Translations under genes and position numbers: made by a program | Shown here: one piece after another, positions 32,821-41,263 of the stretch | How the letters are laid out: each line of letters begins with the position of its first letter | Numbering within the stretch: the stretch's first letter is position 1 | Notes under the pieces: model-generated | The model's database searches: none | What the model was told of the DNA's origin: nothing | The model's input: the letters and a program-made list of their open reading frames with translations, nothing else | Origin: Variovorax soli NBRC 106424 | GTDB taxonomy: Bacteria; Pseudomonadota; Gammaproteobacteria; Burkholderiales; Burkholderiaceae_C | NCBI RefSeq assembly: GCF_001591385.1 | Contig: NZ_BCUU01000044.1 | Span: 1-41,551 of the forward strand | Direction: 5' to 3' | Length of the DNA: 41,551 bases

Positions 32821-33575
32821 GCCGCGGCCTCCTCGCCCAGGTAGGCCTCGCGCACGCCCTGGTGGCTGCGGATCTCCTGCGGCGTGCCGGTGGCGATCAC
32901 CTCGCCATAGACCAGCACGCTGATGCGGTCGGCCAGGGCGAACACCACGTCCATGTCGTGCTCGACGATGAGCAGCGCGCGGCCCGCCGTCACTTCGCGG
33001 ATCAGTTCCATGGTGTAGTGGGTCTCCTCGGTGGACATGCCCGCCATGGGCTCGTCCAGCAGGATGGCCTTGGGGTCGGAGGCCAGCGTCATCGCCAGCT
33101 CGAGCGAGCGCTGTTCGGAGTAAGACATCTCGCCCGCGAGCGTGCCGGCCTGGGCCTGCAGCCGCACCTTCTCGAGCAGCGCCTCGGTGGCCGCGCGCAG
33201 CCCGGACAGGCGATCGATGGGGCGCCAGAAGGTGTACTGGCGCTCGTGGTGGCGCATCACCGCGAGCCGGATGTTCTCGAACACCGTGAGCTTGGGGAAG
33301 ATGTTGGTGATTTGGAATGAACGCGCGAGCCCGAGGCGGTTGATGCGCTGCGGCGTCCAGCCGGTGATGCGCTGGCCGTCGAACACCACCTCGCCCGAGG
33401 TCGGCGCGAGATTGCCCGACACCAGGTGGAACAGGGTCGACTTGCCGGCGCCGTTGGGGCCGATCAGGGCGCGCCGCTCGCCGGCGCCAAGCGCCAGGTC
33501 CACGCCGCGGATGATCTCGGTGTCGCCGAAGGACTTGCGCAGGCCGCGCAGGGAAAGAATGGCGTCGTCGTTCAT
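32817..33575 (-). CDS. livG: Branched-chain-type ABC transporter ATPase LivG
   Basis: This is a 252-residue LivG-type ATPase with an intact Walker A GPNGAGKST, the LARSFQITNIFPKLTVFENI Q-loop region and Walker B AILLDEPMAGM. The signature is a slightly divergent SYSEQRSLELA. The switch histidine is in VEHDMD. It pairs with LivF. Start and stop each overlap a neighbour by four bases, so the liv genes are translationally coupled. Confidence 0.94.
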   Translation of the reverse strand: MNDDAILSLRGLRKSFGDTEIIRGVDLALGAGERRALIGPNGAGKSTLFHLVSGNLAPTSGEVVFDGQRITGWTPQRINRLGLARSFQITNIFPKLTVFENIRLAVMRHHERQYTFWRPIDRLSGLRAATEALLEKVRLQAQAGTLAGEMSYSEQRSLELAMTLASDPKAILLDEPMAGMSTEETHYTMELIREVTAGRALLIVEHDMDVVFALADRISVLVYGEVIATGTPQEIRSHQGVREAYLGEEAAA

Positions 33576-34861
33576 GGCAGGACTCGTTCACCCAGGGTTG
33601 CGGCAGGCGCCGGCGCCTCGCGCGAAGCAGCGGCCAGCGCCAGCGCGCGATGGCAGCGCTGGGCCACGCCGGTCATCAGCGCGCCGGCCGCCAGCAGGCC
33701 GGCCGGCACGATCCAGGTGCCAAGCGCCGCGGCGGACCAGGCTCGGCCGAAGAGCAGCACCGGTGGCGCGCTGCCGCCCATGCGGGCCAGCGAGCGATAG
33801 TCCTGCGAGAACAGCCGCTGCAGCATCTCCACCACGAAGACCGCCCCGCCCGCCAGCAGCAGCCCGGCAAAGACGGCACTCAGGGCCAGGGGCAGCACCG
33901 CAACGAATCCGTGCCGGGTGATCAGGCGGACTGTCGCGGCCACCAGGCCGGTCAATCCCTGGGGCATGAACATCATCACCAGCACGAACAGCACGCCCTG
34001 GTAGAGCAGCCAGGACTGCGTGGTGTCGGACACCGCATAGCCGAAGAAGCTCATCAGCGCGGCGCCCAGCGCCGGGCCCAGGAAGCTGCCGACACCGCCG
34101 ATGTAGCTGTTGAGCACCACCGTGGCCGACACGCCCGCATCGAAGACGACGTAGTTGGCCGACTCGTTGCCCATCACCTGCAGCCCGCCGGCAATGCCGG
34201 AGAACATGGCCGAGATCGCGAAGGCCGACACGCCCAGTCCGTGCACGTCGTAGCCGAGGAAGTGCAGCCGGTGCTCGTTCTCGCGCAGCGCCAGCGTGAG
34301 CCGGCCGAGCGGCGTGCGGGTGTGGAAGTACAGGAGCGCCAGCGAGACCAACACCCAGGCCAGCGTGAGGTAGTACACCTGCGTGGTCGAGCCGAAGCTC
34401 ATTCCCCAGGCCGGCATGCGCATGGTGGAAATGCCCGATTCACCGCCGAACCAGCCCTTGAGCTGCGGCGCCAGCGCATGCAGCAGCTCGGCAATGGCCA
34501 GCGTGATCATCGCGAAGGCCGTGCCGCTGCGCTGGGTGGCGAACCAGCCGGCGACCAGGCCGAAGCCCAGCCCGCCGACGGCGCCCACCAGCGGCATCAG
34601 GGGCGTGGGCAGCAGGCCGGTGCCGCCGAGCGCGTTCATCGCATGCACCGTGGCGAAGGCGCCCACGCCGAAGTAGGCGGCGTGGCCGAAGGACAGCATG
34701 CCGGCGCGCCCCGCCAGCAAGCTGTAGGCGCAGGCGAACAGCGCCGCGATCAGCGCCTGGATCGAGGCGTTGAGCAGGCCGGCCGGCAGCAGCACCGGCA
34801 GTGCGCCCAGCAAGGCGATGGCCGCGAGGGAGAACAGGAGGGGTGTGCGCATCGTCGACAT
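33572..34861 (-). CDS. livM: Branched-chain-type ABC transporter permease LivM, extended
   Basis: This is a 429-residue permease. The LivM core is clear (LLAGRAGMLSFGHAAYFGVGAFATVHAM, then ALRENEHRLHFLGYDVHGLGVSAFAISAMFSGIAGGL). Usual LivM proteins are about 300-350 residues. Here the core ends near residue 335 and is followed by about 90 residues that contain two further hydrophobic spans around an FVVEMLQRLFSQDYR segment. The start at ATG 34861 shares one base with the livH stop. It forms the channel with LivH for the same unknown substrate. Confidence 0.92.
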   Translation of the reverse strand: MSTMRTPLLFSLAAIALLGALPVLLPAGLLNASIQALIAALFACAYSLLAGRAGMLSFGHAAYFGVGAFATVHAMNALGGTGLLPTPLMPLVGAVGGLGFGLVAGWFATQRSGTAFAMITLAIAELLHALAPQLKGWFGGESGISTMRMPAWGMSFGSTTQVYYLTLAWVLVSLALLYFHTRTPLGRLTLALRENEHRLHFLGYDVHGLGVSAFAISAMFSGIAGGLQVMGNESANYVVFDAGVSATVVLNSYIGGVGSFLGPALGAALMSFFGYAVSDTTQSWLLYQGVLFVLVMMFMPQGLTGLVAATVRLITRHGFVAVLPLALSAVFAGLLLAGGAVFVVEMLQRLFSQDYRSLARMGGSAPPVLLFGRAWSAAALGTWIVPAGLLAAGALMTGVAQRCHRALALAAASREAPAPAATLGERVLP

Positions 34862-35802
34862 CACGCCTTCTCCCCCATGAGGCCCGAGGGACGCACCAGC
34901 AGCACGAGCAGCATCAGCGCAAACGGCAGCGTGGCCGCCAGGCTCGACAGCTTGAGCGTGAGCAGGCCCCCCGTGCTGCGCGCCCAGTCGCCCGCCCCCA
35001 CCAGCGCCAGCGCGTCGGCCAGGCTGCGGTCGACACCCACGGCCAGCGAGGTCAGCACGCCGATGAGCACCGACGCGAGCATCGCGCCCCCCAGCGAGCC
35101 CAGGCCGCCCACCACCACCACCACGAAGACCATCACGCCCACTTCGAGCGCCATGTTGGGGTTGGTGGTGTAGAAGGCGCCGGCGATCGCGCCGGCCAGC
35201 CCCGCGAGCGCGGCGCCGACGCCGAACACGCCCATGAAGACCAGCTGCACGTTGTGGCCCAGCGCCTCCACCATGCGCGGCTTGTAGATGGCCGAGCGCA
35301 CCACGATGCCGACCCGCGTGCGCGTCAGCAGCAGGTAGATCGCGGCGAACATCGCCAGCGCCACCGCCCCCATGAGCACCCGGTACATCGGGTACTGCTG
35401 GCTGCCGACCGCGAAGGCCGCAAAGTCGAGCGCGGGCGGAATGCGGTAGTCCACCGGGTAGTTGCCGAAGAACAGCTTGATCGTCTCGGCAATGATGAAG
35501 GACAGGCCGAAGGTCAGCAGCAGCTCGTGCGCGTGGCCGTAGCGGTGCACGCGCCGCAGGAACCAGCGCTCCACCACCGCGCCCACCGCGCCGGCCAGCA
35601 AGGTGGCCAGCACCACCGCCGGCCCGAAGCCCACGATGCCCTGCAGCGTGTAGGCGAAGTAGGCGCCCAGCATGTAGAACGAGGCGTGCGCGAAGTTGAG
35701 CACGCCCATCATCCCGAAGATGAGCGTGAGCCCGGCCGAGACCATGAACAGCAGCAGCCCGTGGATCACGCCGTTCAAGAGCGAAAAGACGATCCAGTCC
35801 AT
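34861..35802 (-). CDS. livH: Branched-chain-type ABC transporter permease LivH
   Basis: This is a 313-residue permease with about eight spans and the LivH pattern LLFMVSAGLTLIFGMMGVLNFAHASFYMLGAYFAY followed by the conserved GGLGSLGGAMLASVLIGVL segment. It makes the heterodimeric channel with LivM. The start lies three bases downstream of the SDR stop, in one tightly packed operon. In this family substrates range from leucine to urea, aromatic acids and other carboxylates, so the name does not imply branched-chain amino acids. Confidence 0.94.
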   Translation of the reverse strand: MDWIVFSLLNGVIHGLLLFMVSAGLTLIFGMMGVLNFAHASFYMLGAYFAYTLQGIVGFGPAVVLATLLAGAVGAVVERWFLRRVHRYGHAHELLLTFGLSFIIAETIKLFFGNYPVDYRIPPALDFAAFAVGSQQYPMYRVLMGAVALAMFAAIYLLLTRTRVGIVVRSAIYKPRMVEALGHNVQLVFMGVFGVGAALAGLAGAIAGAFYTTNPNMALEVGVMVFVVVVVGGLGSLGGAMLASVLIGVLTSLAVGVDRSLADALALVGAGDWARSTGGLLTLKLSSLAATLPFALMLLVLLVRPSGLMGEKA

Positions 35803-35805
35803 GGT

Positions 35806-36597
35806 TCAGAGGTACTCGAGGTTGCCGTCGACGCTGATGGCCTGACCGCTGAGGTTGTGCGCCGCGGGCGAGCAAAGGAAGAGCGCCATCGCCGCCACGT
35901 CGCTCGCGCTGACCATGCGCCGCAGCGAGATCTTGCGCAGGTAGTCCTCGCGCATCTGCTCGACGCTGATGCCCAGCGCCGCCGCCCGCGAGGCGATGAC
36001 GCCGTCCATGCGCTCGCCCTCCACCACGCCAGGAAGGATCGCGTTGACGCGCACGCCCTGCGGGCCCAGTTCCATGGCCAGCGACTTGGTCAGGCCCACG
36101 ATGGCCCACTTGGTCGACGCGTAGGGCGTGCGAAAGGCATAGCCCAGGCGCCCGGCCACCGAGCTCATCGTGATCAGCGTGGGGTTGGCCGCGGATGCCT
36201 TCAAGAGCGGCACCGCGCGCCGCGCAAAGTAGAACTGGCTGTTGAGGTTGACCGACACGGTGCGCTCCCAGCCGCCCGCGTCGAGGTTCTCGATGGCCCC
36301 GGTCGGTCCGGCGATGCCCGCATTGTTGATCAGCACGTCCAGCCCGCCCAGGCAGCCGCGCACATCGTCGAACACCTGGTCCACGTCGGCCGCCACCGAG
36401 ACGTCGGCCATGCTGCCGGTGATGCCGGGCGTTTCGGTCACCAGGCGGTCCAGCGCGGCGCGATCGATGTCGCACACGTGCACACGCGAGCCGGCCTCGT
36501 GGAAGGCGCGCGCAATGCAGGCGCCGATTCCGCTGGCGCCGGCGGTCACGAGCACGCGCAGCTCCGGCAGGGGTCGAAGGGATTCGTACAGGGGCAT
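35806..36597 (-). CDS. SDR-family oxidoreductase, first gene of the liv operon
   Basis: This is a 263-residue classical short-chain dehydrogenase with TAGASGIG (about 18-25), NNAG, and Y159-xxx-K163 in TPYASTKWAIVG. D43 after the second beta strand (VCDIDRAAL) favours NAD+ over NADP+. ATG 36597 with GGAGG upstream is preferred to the in-frame ATG at 36630. It heads the operon SDR-livHMGF-BKACE-SDR and is divergent from the PucR-type activator. It probably oxidises a hydroxyl of the imported acid. The promoter region carries the three-block element shared with the distant binding-protein gene. Confidence 0.9.
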   Translation of the reverse strand: MPLYESLRPLPELRVLVTAGASGIGACIARAFHEAGSRVHVCDIDRAALDRLVTETPGITGSMADVSVAADVDQVFDDVRGCLGGLDVLINNAGIAGPTGAIENLDAGGWERTVSVNLNSQFYFARRAVPLLKASAANPTLITMSSVAGRLGYAFRTPYASTKWAIVGLTKSLAMELGPQGVRVNAILPGVVEGERMDGVIASRAAALGISVEQMREDYLRKISLRRMVSASDVAAMALFLCSPAAHNLSGQAISVDGNLEYL

Positions 36598-36652
36598 GAG
36601 GTTCCTCCACGATCGCGCGTCGCCACCCATGGCGCCGCGTCGTCTGCAGCAG

Positions 36653-36722
36653 AGTCTCTGCGCCCGGCGCTCGCCGCCCTATGTGCCGCGCGCACACTTT
36701 TTCCCCGGCTCGGATGTCATCG
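36653..36722 (-). promoter_or_regulatory. Three-block shared regulatory element, copy A
   Basis: Forward-strand blocks AGTCTCTGC (36653-36661), CCTATGTGCCGC (36678-36689) and GATGTCATCG (36713-36722) recur in the same order, orientation and spacing at 41194-41263. The middle block is part of the dyad TGTGC-CGCGC-GCACA. It lies between the divergent SDR/liv operon and the PucR-type regulator gene, whose product is the obvious candidate ligand. Confidence 0.75.
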
Positions 36723-36785
36723 CGCCTCATGCGCGCGGCGACACCCTCTGTTAGCCTCGTTGCAGCGACGGAGACGAGATTTGCC

Positions 36786-38777
36786 ATGTTCCGCCGACAC
36801 AAGAATCGAGACAACACGATGCGCACCACTGACAAGGAGACCGGCGAGCAGATCGCCCTGCAGCTCGTCCGGCTGCTGCATCAGGGCACCTCCACGGACG
36901 AGTTCACGCAATGCATGGTCGAGGTCGAGGCCTTGCCCGCCGGGCTGCCCGGCAAGTCCAACCTGGTCGAGGCGGTGCGCATGGCGATGGCCGTGCGCAA
37001 CCGGCTCGAGCTCCTGCAGCAGCGCGAAAGCGGCATGCTGGCCGTGATCGAATCGGCGCAGGAGCTTTCGAGCCGGCTCGACCTCACCAGCCTGCTGGGC
37101 GCCATCGTGGCGCGCGCACGCAAGCTGCTCGGCTCGGACCTGGCGTGGCTGTCGGTGCACGATCCGGCGCGCGACGAATTCCGGGTGCTGGTGGCGCAGG
37201 GCGCAATCTCGCCGCGCGTGTCCGACATGGTGACGCTGCGCGGCCGCGGTGTGGCAGGCGTGGTCATGTCCACCTGCCTGCCCTTCACCACCGCGGACTA
37301 CCTGCACGACACCCGCTTCACCCATGACGCGGGGCTGGACGACATCTTCCGGGAGGACGGCATCGCCGCCCTGGTCGGCGTGCCGCTGATCTGGGAGGGC
37401 GAGGTCATCGGCCTGCTCTTCGTGGCCGATCGCTACCACCGGGTGCACACCACGCAGAGCCTGTCGATCCTGTGCACGCTGGCCACCCTCGGCGCGGTGG
37501 CGCTGAAGAACGCGCGTGATTTCGAGGCCGTGCATGCGGCGCTGGCCAAGGCCGACGCGACGCGCGCCGAACTGGAGCGGCACCTGCGCGGCATCCAGGC
37601 CGCGGCGGATGCGCACGAGCAGATGACATCGCTGCTGGCACGCGGCGCCTCGCTGTCCACGCTGTGCCAGTCGGTCGCGCAGCTGCTCGGCGGCAGCCTG
37701 CTGGTGCTGGACGAGGCGGCGCAGGTCATCAGCCAGGGCGCGGCCACGGGCTATGCGGACCGGGGCGCCCAAGGCTACGAGCCGCATGGCGCACGCAGCG
37801 CCGAGCTGGCGAACGCCCTGCGCCTGAGCCGCCAGATGGGCCGGTCCGTGCAGGCCTACGAGGAAGATGGCGAGTGCTGCCGCGTGATGCCGGTGCTCGG
37901 CGGCGACGACGTGCTGGGTGCCATTGCGCTGTTCCATCGCGGCGCGCTCGAGGAGGTCGCGGTGCGCACCTTCGAGCGCAGCTCGAGCGTGATCGGCATT
38001 GTGCTGCTCTCGCAGGAGCGCATGGAAGCCGCCAAGAGCCGCAATGCCGCGGCCCTGCTGCGCACCCTGGTGTCGCCGCGCCAGGATGCGCCAGCCGAGC
38101 TGGTCAATCGCGCCGAGCGGCTGGGGCTCGACCTGTCGCAGCCGCTGGCCCTGCTGCTGGTGGAGATGGAAGGGCCCGGCGCCGGCTACGCGGCGCGCCA
38201 CTTTCGCGCCATGGCGTCGACGGAGCGCGCGCTGGTGGACGAGATCGACGGCGTGCTGGTCATCCTGTGCGGCGCGCCGCGGGCCTTCGACCTGCGCCAG
38301 GAGGTGTCCAGCTGGGCGCGGCGCAATGCGTCAGCCATGCACCGCGGCGTGGTGTCCCGCCCGGCTGCGTCGCCGGCCGAAATTCCGGCGCTCTATGCCA
38401 CGCTGCGGCGCGCGCTGGGCGTGCTCGGGCGGCTGGGCATCCAGGGGCAGGTGCTCGGGCAGAACGAGCTGGCCCTCTATTCGGCGCTGTTCGAGACGCA
38501 CGACCAGGCCAGCCTCTCGCAGTTCCTCGACGCGACCATCGGCCCGGTGATCGCGCACGACGGCAAGCGCAATGCGCAGCTGGCATCCACGCTGCTGTGC
38601 TATTTCGACTGCAACCAGAATGCCAAGACCACCGCGCAGCGCCTGGGCATCCATGTGAACACCGTGCGCCAGCGCCTCGCCACCATCGAGGACATGCTGG
38701 GCCACTGGGGCAGCGCCGCGCGGGCGCTGGAGATCCACATGGCGCTGCGCCTGTGGAGCCTGATCGCGCCGCAGTGA
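36786..38777 (+). CDS. GAF-domain PucR/CdaR-type transcriptional activator
   Basis: This is a 663-residue cytosolic regulator. A GAF domain (about residues 85-245; LLGAIVARARKLLGSDLAWLSVHD... VPLIWEGEVIGLLFVADR) is followed by a helical linker and a second sensory-like region. A C-terminal PucR-type helix-turn-helix follows (TLLCYFDCNQNAKTTAQRLGIHVNTVRQRLATIEDMLG, near residue 615). GGAGACGAG precedes ATG 36786; ATG 36819 is an alternative. Such proteins control uptake and catabolic operons in response to small ligands. It is divergent from the SDR/liv/BKACE operon and shares an intergenic element with the LivK gene, so it likely activates both. Confidence 0.88.
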   Translation: MFRRHKNRDNTMRTTDKETGEQIALQLVRLLHQGTSTDEFTQCMVEVEALPAGLPGKSNLVEAVRMAMAVRNRLELLQQRESGMLAVIESAQELSSRLDLTSLLGAIVARARKLLGSDLAWLSVHDPARDEFRVLVAQGAISPRVSDMVTLRGRGVAGVVMSTCLPFTTADYLHDTRFTHDAGLDDIFREDGIAALVGVPLIWEGEVIGLLFVADRYHRVHTTQSLSILCTLATLGAVALKNARDFEAVHAALAKADATRAELERHLRGIQAAADAHEQMTSLLARGASLSTLCQSVAQLLGGSLLVLDEAAQVISQGAATGYADRGAQGYEPHGARSAELANALRLSRQMGRSVQAYEEDGECCRVMPVLGGDDVLGAIALFHRGALEEVAVRTFERSSSVIGIVLLSQERMEAAKSRNAAALLRTLVSPRQDAPAELVNRAERLGLDLSQPLALLLVEMEGPGAGYAARHFRAMASTERALVDEIDGVLVILCGAPRAFDLRQEVSSWARRNASAMHRGVVSRPAASPAEIPALYATLRRALGVLGRLGIQGQVLGQNELALYSALFETHDQASLSQFLDATIGPVIAHDGKRNAQLASTLLCYFDCNQNAKTTAQRLGIHVNTVRQRLATIEDMLGHWGSAARALEIHMALRLWSLIAPQ

Positions 38778-38801
38778 AACGCCGGCGCGCGGGCGCGCGT
38801 C

Positions 38802-38967
38802 CTAGTGTGCTGTCCCGCAAATAGCTATGCAGAGAAAAGCGATGCGTTTCAGGTCATGGCAAGGCGCAAACCGCAGCGATACCCAGTGGTATCGCGAGGA
38901 TTTGCAACGCCGCCATGGCCTGAAAGGCGCGCTTTTCTGCGTAGCTATTTGCGGGACGGCACACTAG
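38802..38967. repeat. 166-bp near-palindromic element (MITE-like or REP-like)
   Basis: Left arm 38802-38883 (82 bases) and right arm 38888-38967 (80 bases) are inverted copies with a 4-base loop. The ends (CTAGTGTGC...GTCCCGCAAATAGCTA) and the centre (GCGATACC-CAGT-GGTATCGC) are almost perfect, and the middle has scattered mismatches and small indels. There is no coding capacity. It lies between two converging genes, can fold as one long hairpin, and supplies the TAG stop codon of the SDR gene at 38964. It is probably a non-autonomous mobile element; a bidirectional terminator role is also possible. Confidence 0.85.
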
Positions 38968-39743
38968 CCCCGCTGGAACTCCTTGCCGCCGAGGTAGAGC
39001 CGGTTGAACACCGGCGAGATCACCAGCTCGTTGATGCACACATGCGGCGGCAGCTCGGCAATGAAGCGGATCGTGTGCCCCAGGTCTTCTTCCTGCAGCA
39101 TGCGCGCCATGTCCTCGGCGCTCGGCGCCACCGGGCGGGACTTGAGGATGGGCGTGGCCACCTCGCCCGGGCACAGCGCGGTGGCGCGCAGGCCGTGAAT
39201 GCCTTCCTCGATGTTGAACGAATGGCTGAGCGCGATCATGCCGGCCTTGGTGGCGGTGTACGCCGGGCCGGTCAGGTGCGTGAGGTGCCAGCCCACGAAC
39301 GAGGCCACGTTGATCACAGTGCCGTGGCCGAGCGAGCGCATGCCGTGGAGGACCGCCAGCGTGCAGTAGGTGGCGCCGCTGAGGTTGACGGCCACCACCT
39401 TGTCGAAGGTCTCGCCGTCGGTGTCGCCCCAGTAGCGCTTGGGAAAGTTGATGCCCGCGCTGTTGACCAGGATGCCGACCGGCCCGTGCGCCGCCTGGAT
39501 GCCCTCGGCCACGCGTTGCACGCTGGCCTTGTCGCCAACATCCAGGGGCATCGCGCTGATGGCGGCCTCATCGACGCCGGCGCCGCGCGCCGTCGCCAGC
39601 GCGGCCTCCAGCTTGGCCGGGTCGCGGCCCGAGATGACGACGCGGCAGCCTGCGCGCGCCAGTTCGATGGCACCGGCCAGGCCGATGCCGCTGCCGCCGC
39701 CGGTGACCCAGGCCAGCTGGCCTGCGAGGGATGAAGTAGCCAT
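38964..39743 (-). CDS. SDR-family oxidoreductase
   Basis: This is a 259-residue short-chain dehydrogenase with TGGGSGIG (about 14-21), a variant NSAG in place of NNAG, and Y162-xxx-K166 in GPAYTATKAGMI. The FNIEEGIHGLRATALCPGEVATPIL segment is typical of classical SDRs. ATG 39743 has GGAGAAAAG upstream. The stop codon lies inside the end of the palindromic repeat, so the original C-terminus may have been slightly different. It follows the binding-protein gene on the same strand after a strong hairpin and likely belongs to the same liv/BKACE regulon. Confidence 0.9.
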   Translation of the reverse strand: MATSSLAGQLAWVTGGGSGIGLAGAIELARAGCRVVISGRDPAKLEAALATARGAGVDEAAISAMPLDVGDKASVQRVAEGIQAAHGPVGILVNSAGINFPKRYWGDTDGETFDKVVAVNLSGATYCTLAVLHGMRSLGHGTVINVASFVGWHLTHLTGPAYTATKAGMIALSHSFNIEEGIHGLRATALCPGEVATPILKSRPVAPSAEDMARMLQEEDLGHTIRFIAELPPHVCINELVISPVFNRLYLGGKEFQRG

Positions 39744-39794
39744 GGATCTTTTCTCCGCTTTGCTGCTGCCGCCTGGATGCGGCGGGGTTGCATG

Positions 39795-39833
39795 CCCGGA
39801 TCGTAGGGGCGAAGCGGCCACCCCGGCGATCCG
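39795..39833 (-). terminator. Nested intercistronic hairpin after the LivK-type gene
   Basis: CCGGATCG (39795-39802) pairs perfectly with CGATCCGG (39826-39833), and inside it GGGG (39805-39808) pairs with CCCC (39820-39823). There is no T-run. It lies 22 bases after the binding-protein stop and probably sets binding-protein mRNA above the downstream SDR. Confidence 0.5.
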
Positions 39834-39854
39834 GTCCTTTCCCGATGCAGGGCG

Positions 39855-41102
39855 TCAGCCCGGGCGCTGCATCTTGCAGCTGGCCTGCGCCGGCACCGAG
39901 ACCGCCTCCGCGCTGAACACCTTCACCGGCTTGAAGCCCATGTCGGTGCCGTCGGCCTTGTACTTCGCGTCCTTGGACACCACCGACACCACCAGCGGCA
40001 TCTGCACCTGGTGATCGGCCGCGCGCATGCTCATCTCGCCCATCGGCGTCTTGAGCCTGCCGGTTTCCAGCGCCTTGGCAAAGGCATTCACATCGAGCGC
40101 GCCGTTGACCGGCTTGGTGCGCTTGAGCGCATCGGTCACCATCTCGAGGCCGAACACCGTCTGCGGCTCGACGAACACCGGCGCATGCCCGATCTTGGCG
40201 GTGTAGTCGGCCACGAAGCGCTCGCCGGCGGCGCCGGCCGCCTCGGCATTGAAGGCATGCGCCACGTAGTTGCCGATGGCCAGTTCGCCCGCGTTGCTCA
40301 CGTTGCCGGGCTGGTCGAGGTAGACGGTGCCGAAGCGCGCCTTCAGGCCGCTGGCCTTGGCCGCCTTCATCATCAGCAGCAGGTCGTTGGACCAGTTGCC
40401 CGTCATCACCGTCTCGGCGCCCGAGGCGCTGATCTTGGACACGTAGGGCGCGAAGTCCTGGATCTTGTTGACGTCGTGCAGCGTCTTGTCCACCACCTGG
40501 TAGCCGCCGGCGCCCGCGTTGTCGACAATGGCCTGCTCCATGTCCTGGCCCCAGGAGTAGTTCTGGTTGATGGCGTAGACCTTGGTGCCCAGCGCGTTGG
40601 ATGCCTTCATTGCCTGCACCAGGGCCTTGGCGCGGATCTGCGCATTGCCGGCGAAGCGGAAGTGATAGAAGTTGCACTTCTCGCCGGTGAGCTCCAGCGC
40701 CTCGGCGCCGACGTTGATGTAGACGACCTCCTTGCCCGGGTTGCGCAGGTTGTGCTTGCGCACGTCCTCCGTGATCTGCCCGCCGATGGCCGATGACGAA
40801 CCCTGCACGATGATCTGCACGCCGTCGGCAATCGCCGCCTTCAGCTTCTCGGACGCGCCGGCCGGCCCGCCCTGGTTGTCGTACTCGACCAGCTGCACCG
40901 GCTCGCCGTTCCAGCCGCCCGCGGCATTGAACTTGTCGATGGCATAGCGCACGCCGGCGCGGTAGGCCTGGCCCGACGAGGCCTGCGGGCCGGACAGCGT
41001 CTCGACCATGCCGATCTTCACGGGGGCGGCATGGGCCGCGGCCATCAGCAGCAGCAGCGAGGCCGGCAGCGCGGCGCGGGCAAGGTGGCGAACAACGGTC
41101 AT
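39855..41102 (-). CDS. Branched-chain-type ABC substrate-binding protein (LivK-like)
   Basis: This is a 415-residue type I periplasmic binding protein with a signal peptide ending AAAHAAPVKIG (about residue 26). Typical segments follow: VETLSGPQASSGQAYRAGVRYAIDKFNAAGGWNG, VYINVGAEALELTGEKCNFYHFRF, and YAINQNYSWGQDM. AAGGAG precedes ATG 41102. The liv permease/ATPase operon 3.3 kb away lacks a binding protein, and both promoters carry the same three-block element, so this is most likely its missing subunit. Ligand unknown. Confidence 0.92.
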   Translation of the reverse strand: MTVVRHLARAALPASLLLLMAAAHAAPVKIGMVETLSGPQASSGQAYRAGVRYAIDKFNAAGGWNGEPVQLVEYDNQGGPAGASEKLKAAIADGVQIIVQGSSSAIGGQITEDVRKHNLRNPGKEVVYINVGAEALELTGEKCNFYHFRFAGNAQIRAKALVQAMKASNALGTKVYAINQNYSWGQDMEQAIVDNAGAGGYQVVDKTLHDVNKIQDFAPYVSKISASGAETVMTGNWSNDLLLMMKAAKASGLKARFGTVYLDQPGNVSNAGELAIGNYVAHAFNAEAAGAAGERFVADYTAKIGHAPVFVEPQTVFGLEMVTDALKRTKPVNGALDVNAFAKALETGRLKTPMGEMSMRAADHQVQMPLVVSVVSKDAKYKADGTDMGFKPVKVFSAEAVSVPAQASCKMQRPG

Positions 41103-41193
41103 GGACTTGTCTCCTTCTTCAGTGGTGTTGGAACGGTGGCCGCACGCAGCAGGCGCCTCGGCGCGCCACGCGGCGGGTGTCTTGTGCTGCGAA

Positions 41194-41263
41194 AGTCTCT
41201 GCAAAGCACGCCATCGGACCTATGTGCCGCACACACACATTTGCCGGTGCTTCGATGTCATCG
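41194..41263 (-). promoter_or_regulatory. Three-block shared regulatory element, copy B
   Basis: AGTCTCTGC (41194-41202), CCTATGTGCCGC (41219-41230) and GATGTCATCG (41254-41263) repeat copy A (36653-36722) with identical internal spacing (25 and 35 bases between block starts). The sequence between blocks is not conserved. It lies 92 bp upstream of the LivK-type start. The rest of the 357-base gap (41103-41459) shows no gene. Confidence 0.75.

Noticed and set aside
33572..36835. A single very long minus-strand reading frame of over 1,000 codons
   Set aside because: Only its last 429 codons, from ATG 34861, encode a real protein (LivM). The upstream part is an out-of-frame reading of livH and the SDR gene, a high-GC artefact.
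38802..38967. Short CRISPR-like or tandem repeat array
   Set aside because: The structure is a single pair of inverted arms with a 4-base loop, not direct repeats with spacers.
41219..41246. Possible sigma-54 promoter in the LivK upstream region
   Set aside because: On the minus strand, TGGC and TTGC occur but are two bases too close for the -24/-12 spacing, and the match is not shared with the other copy of the element.
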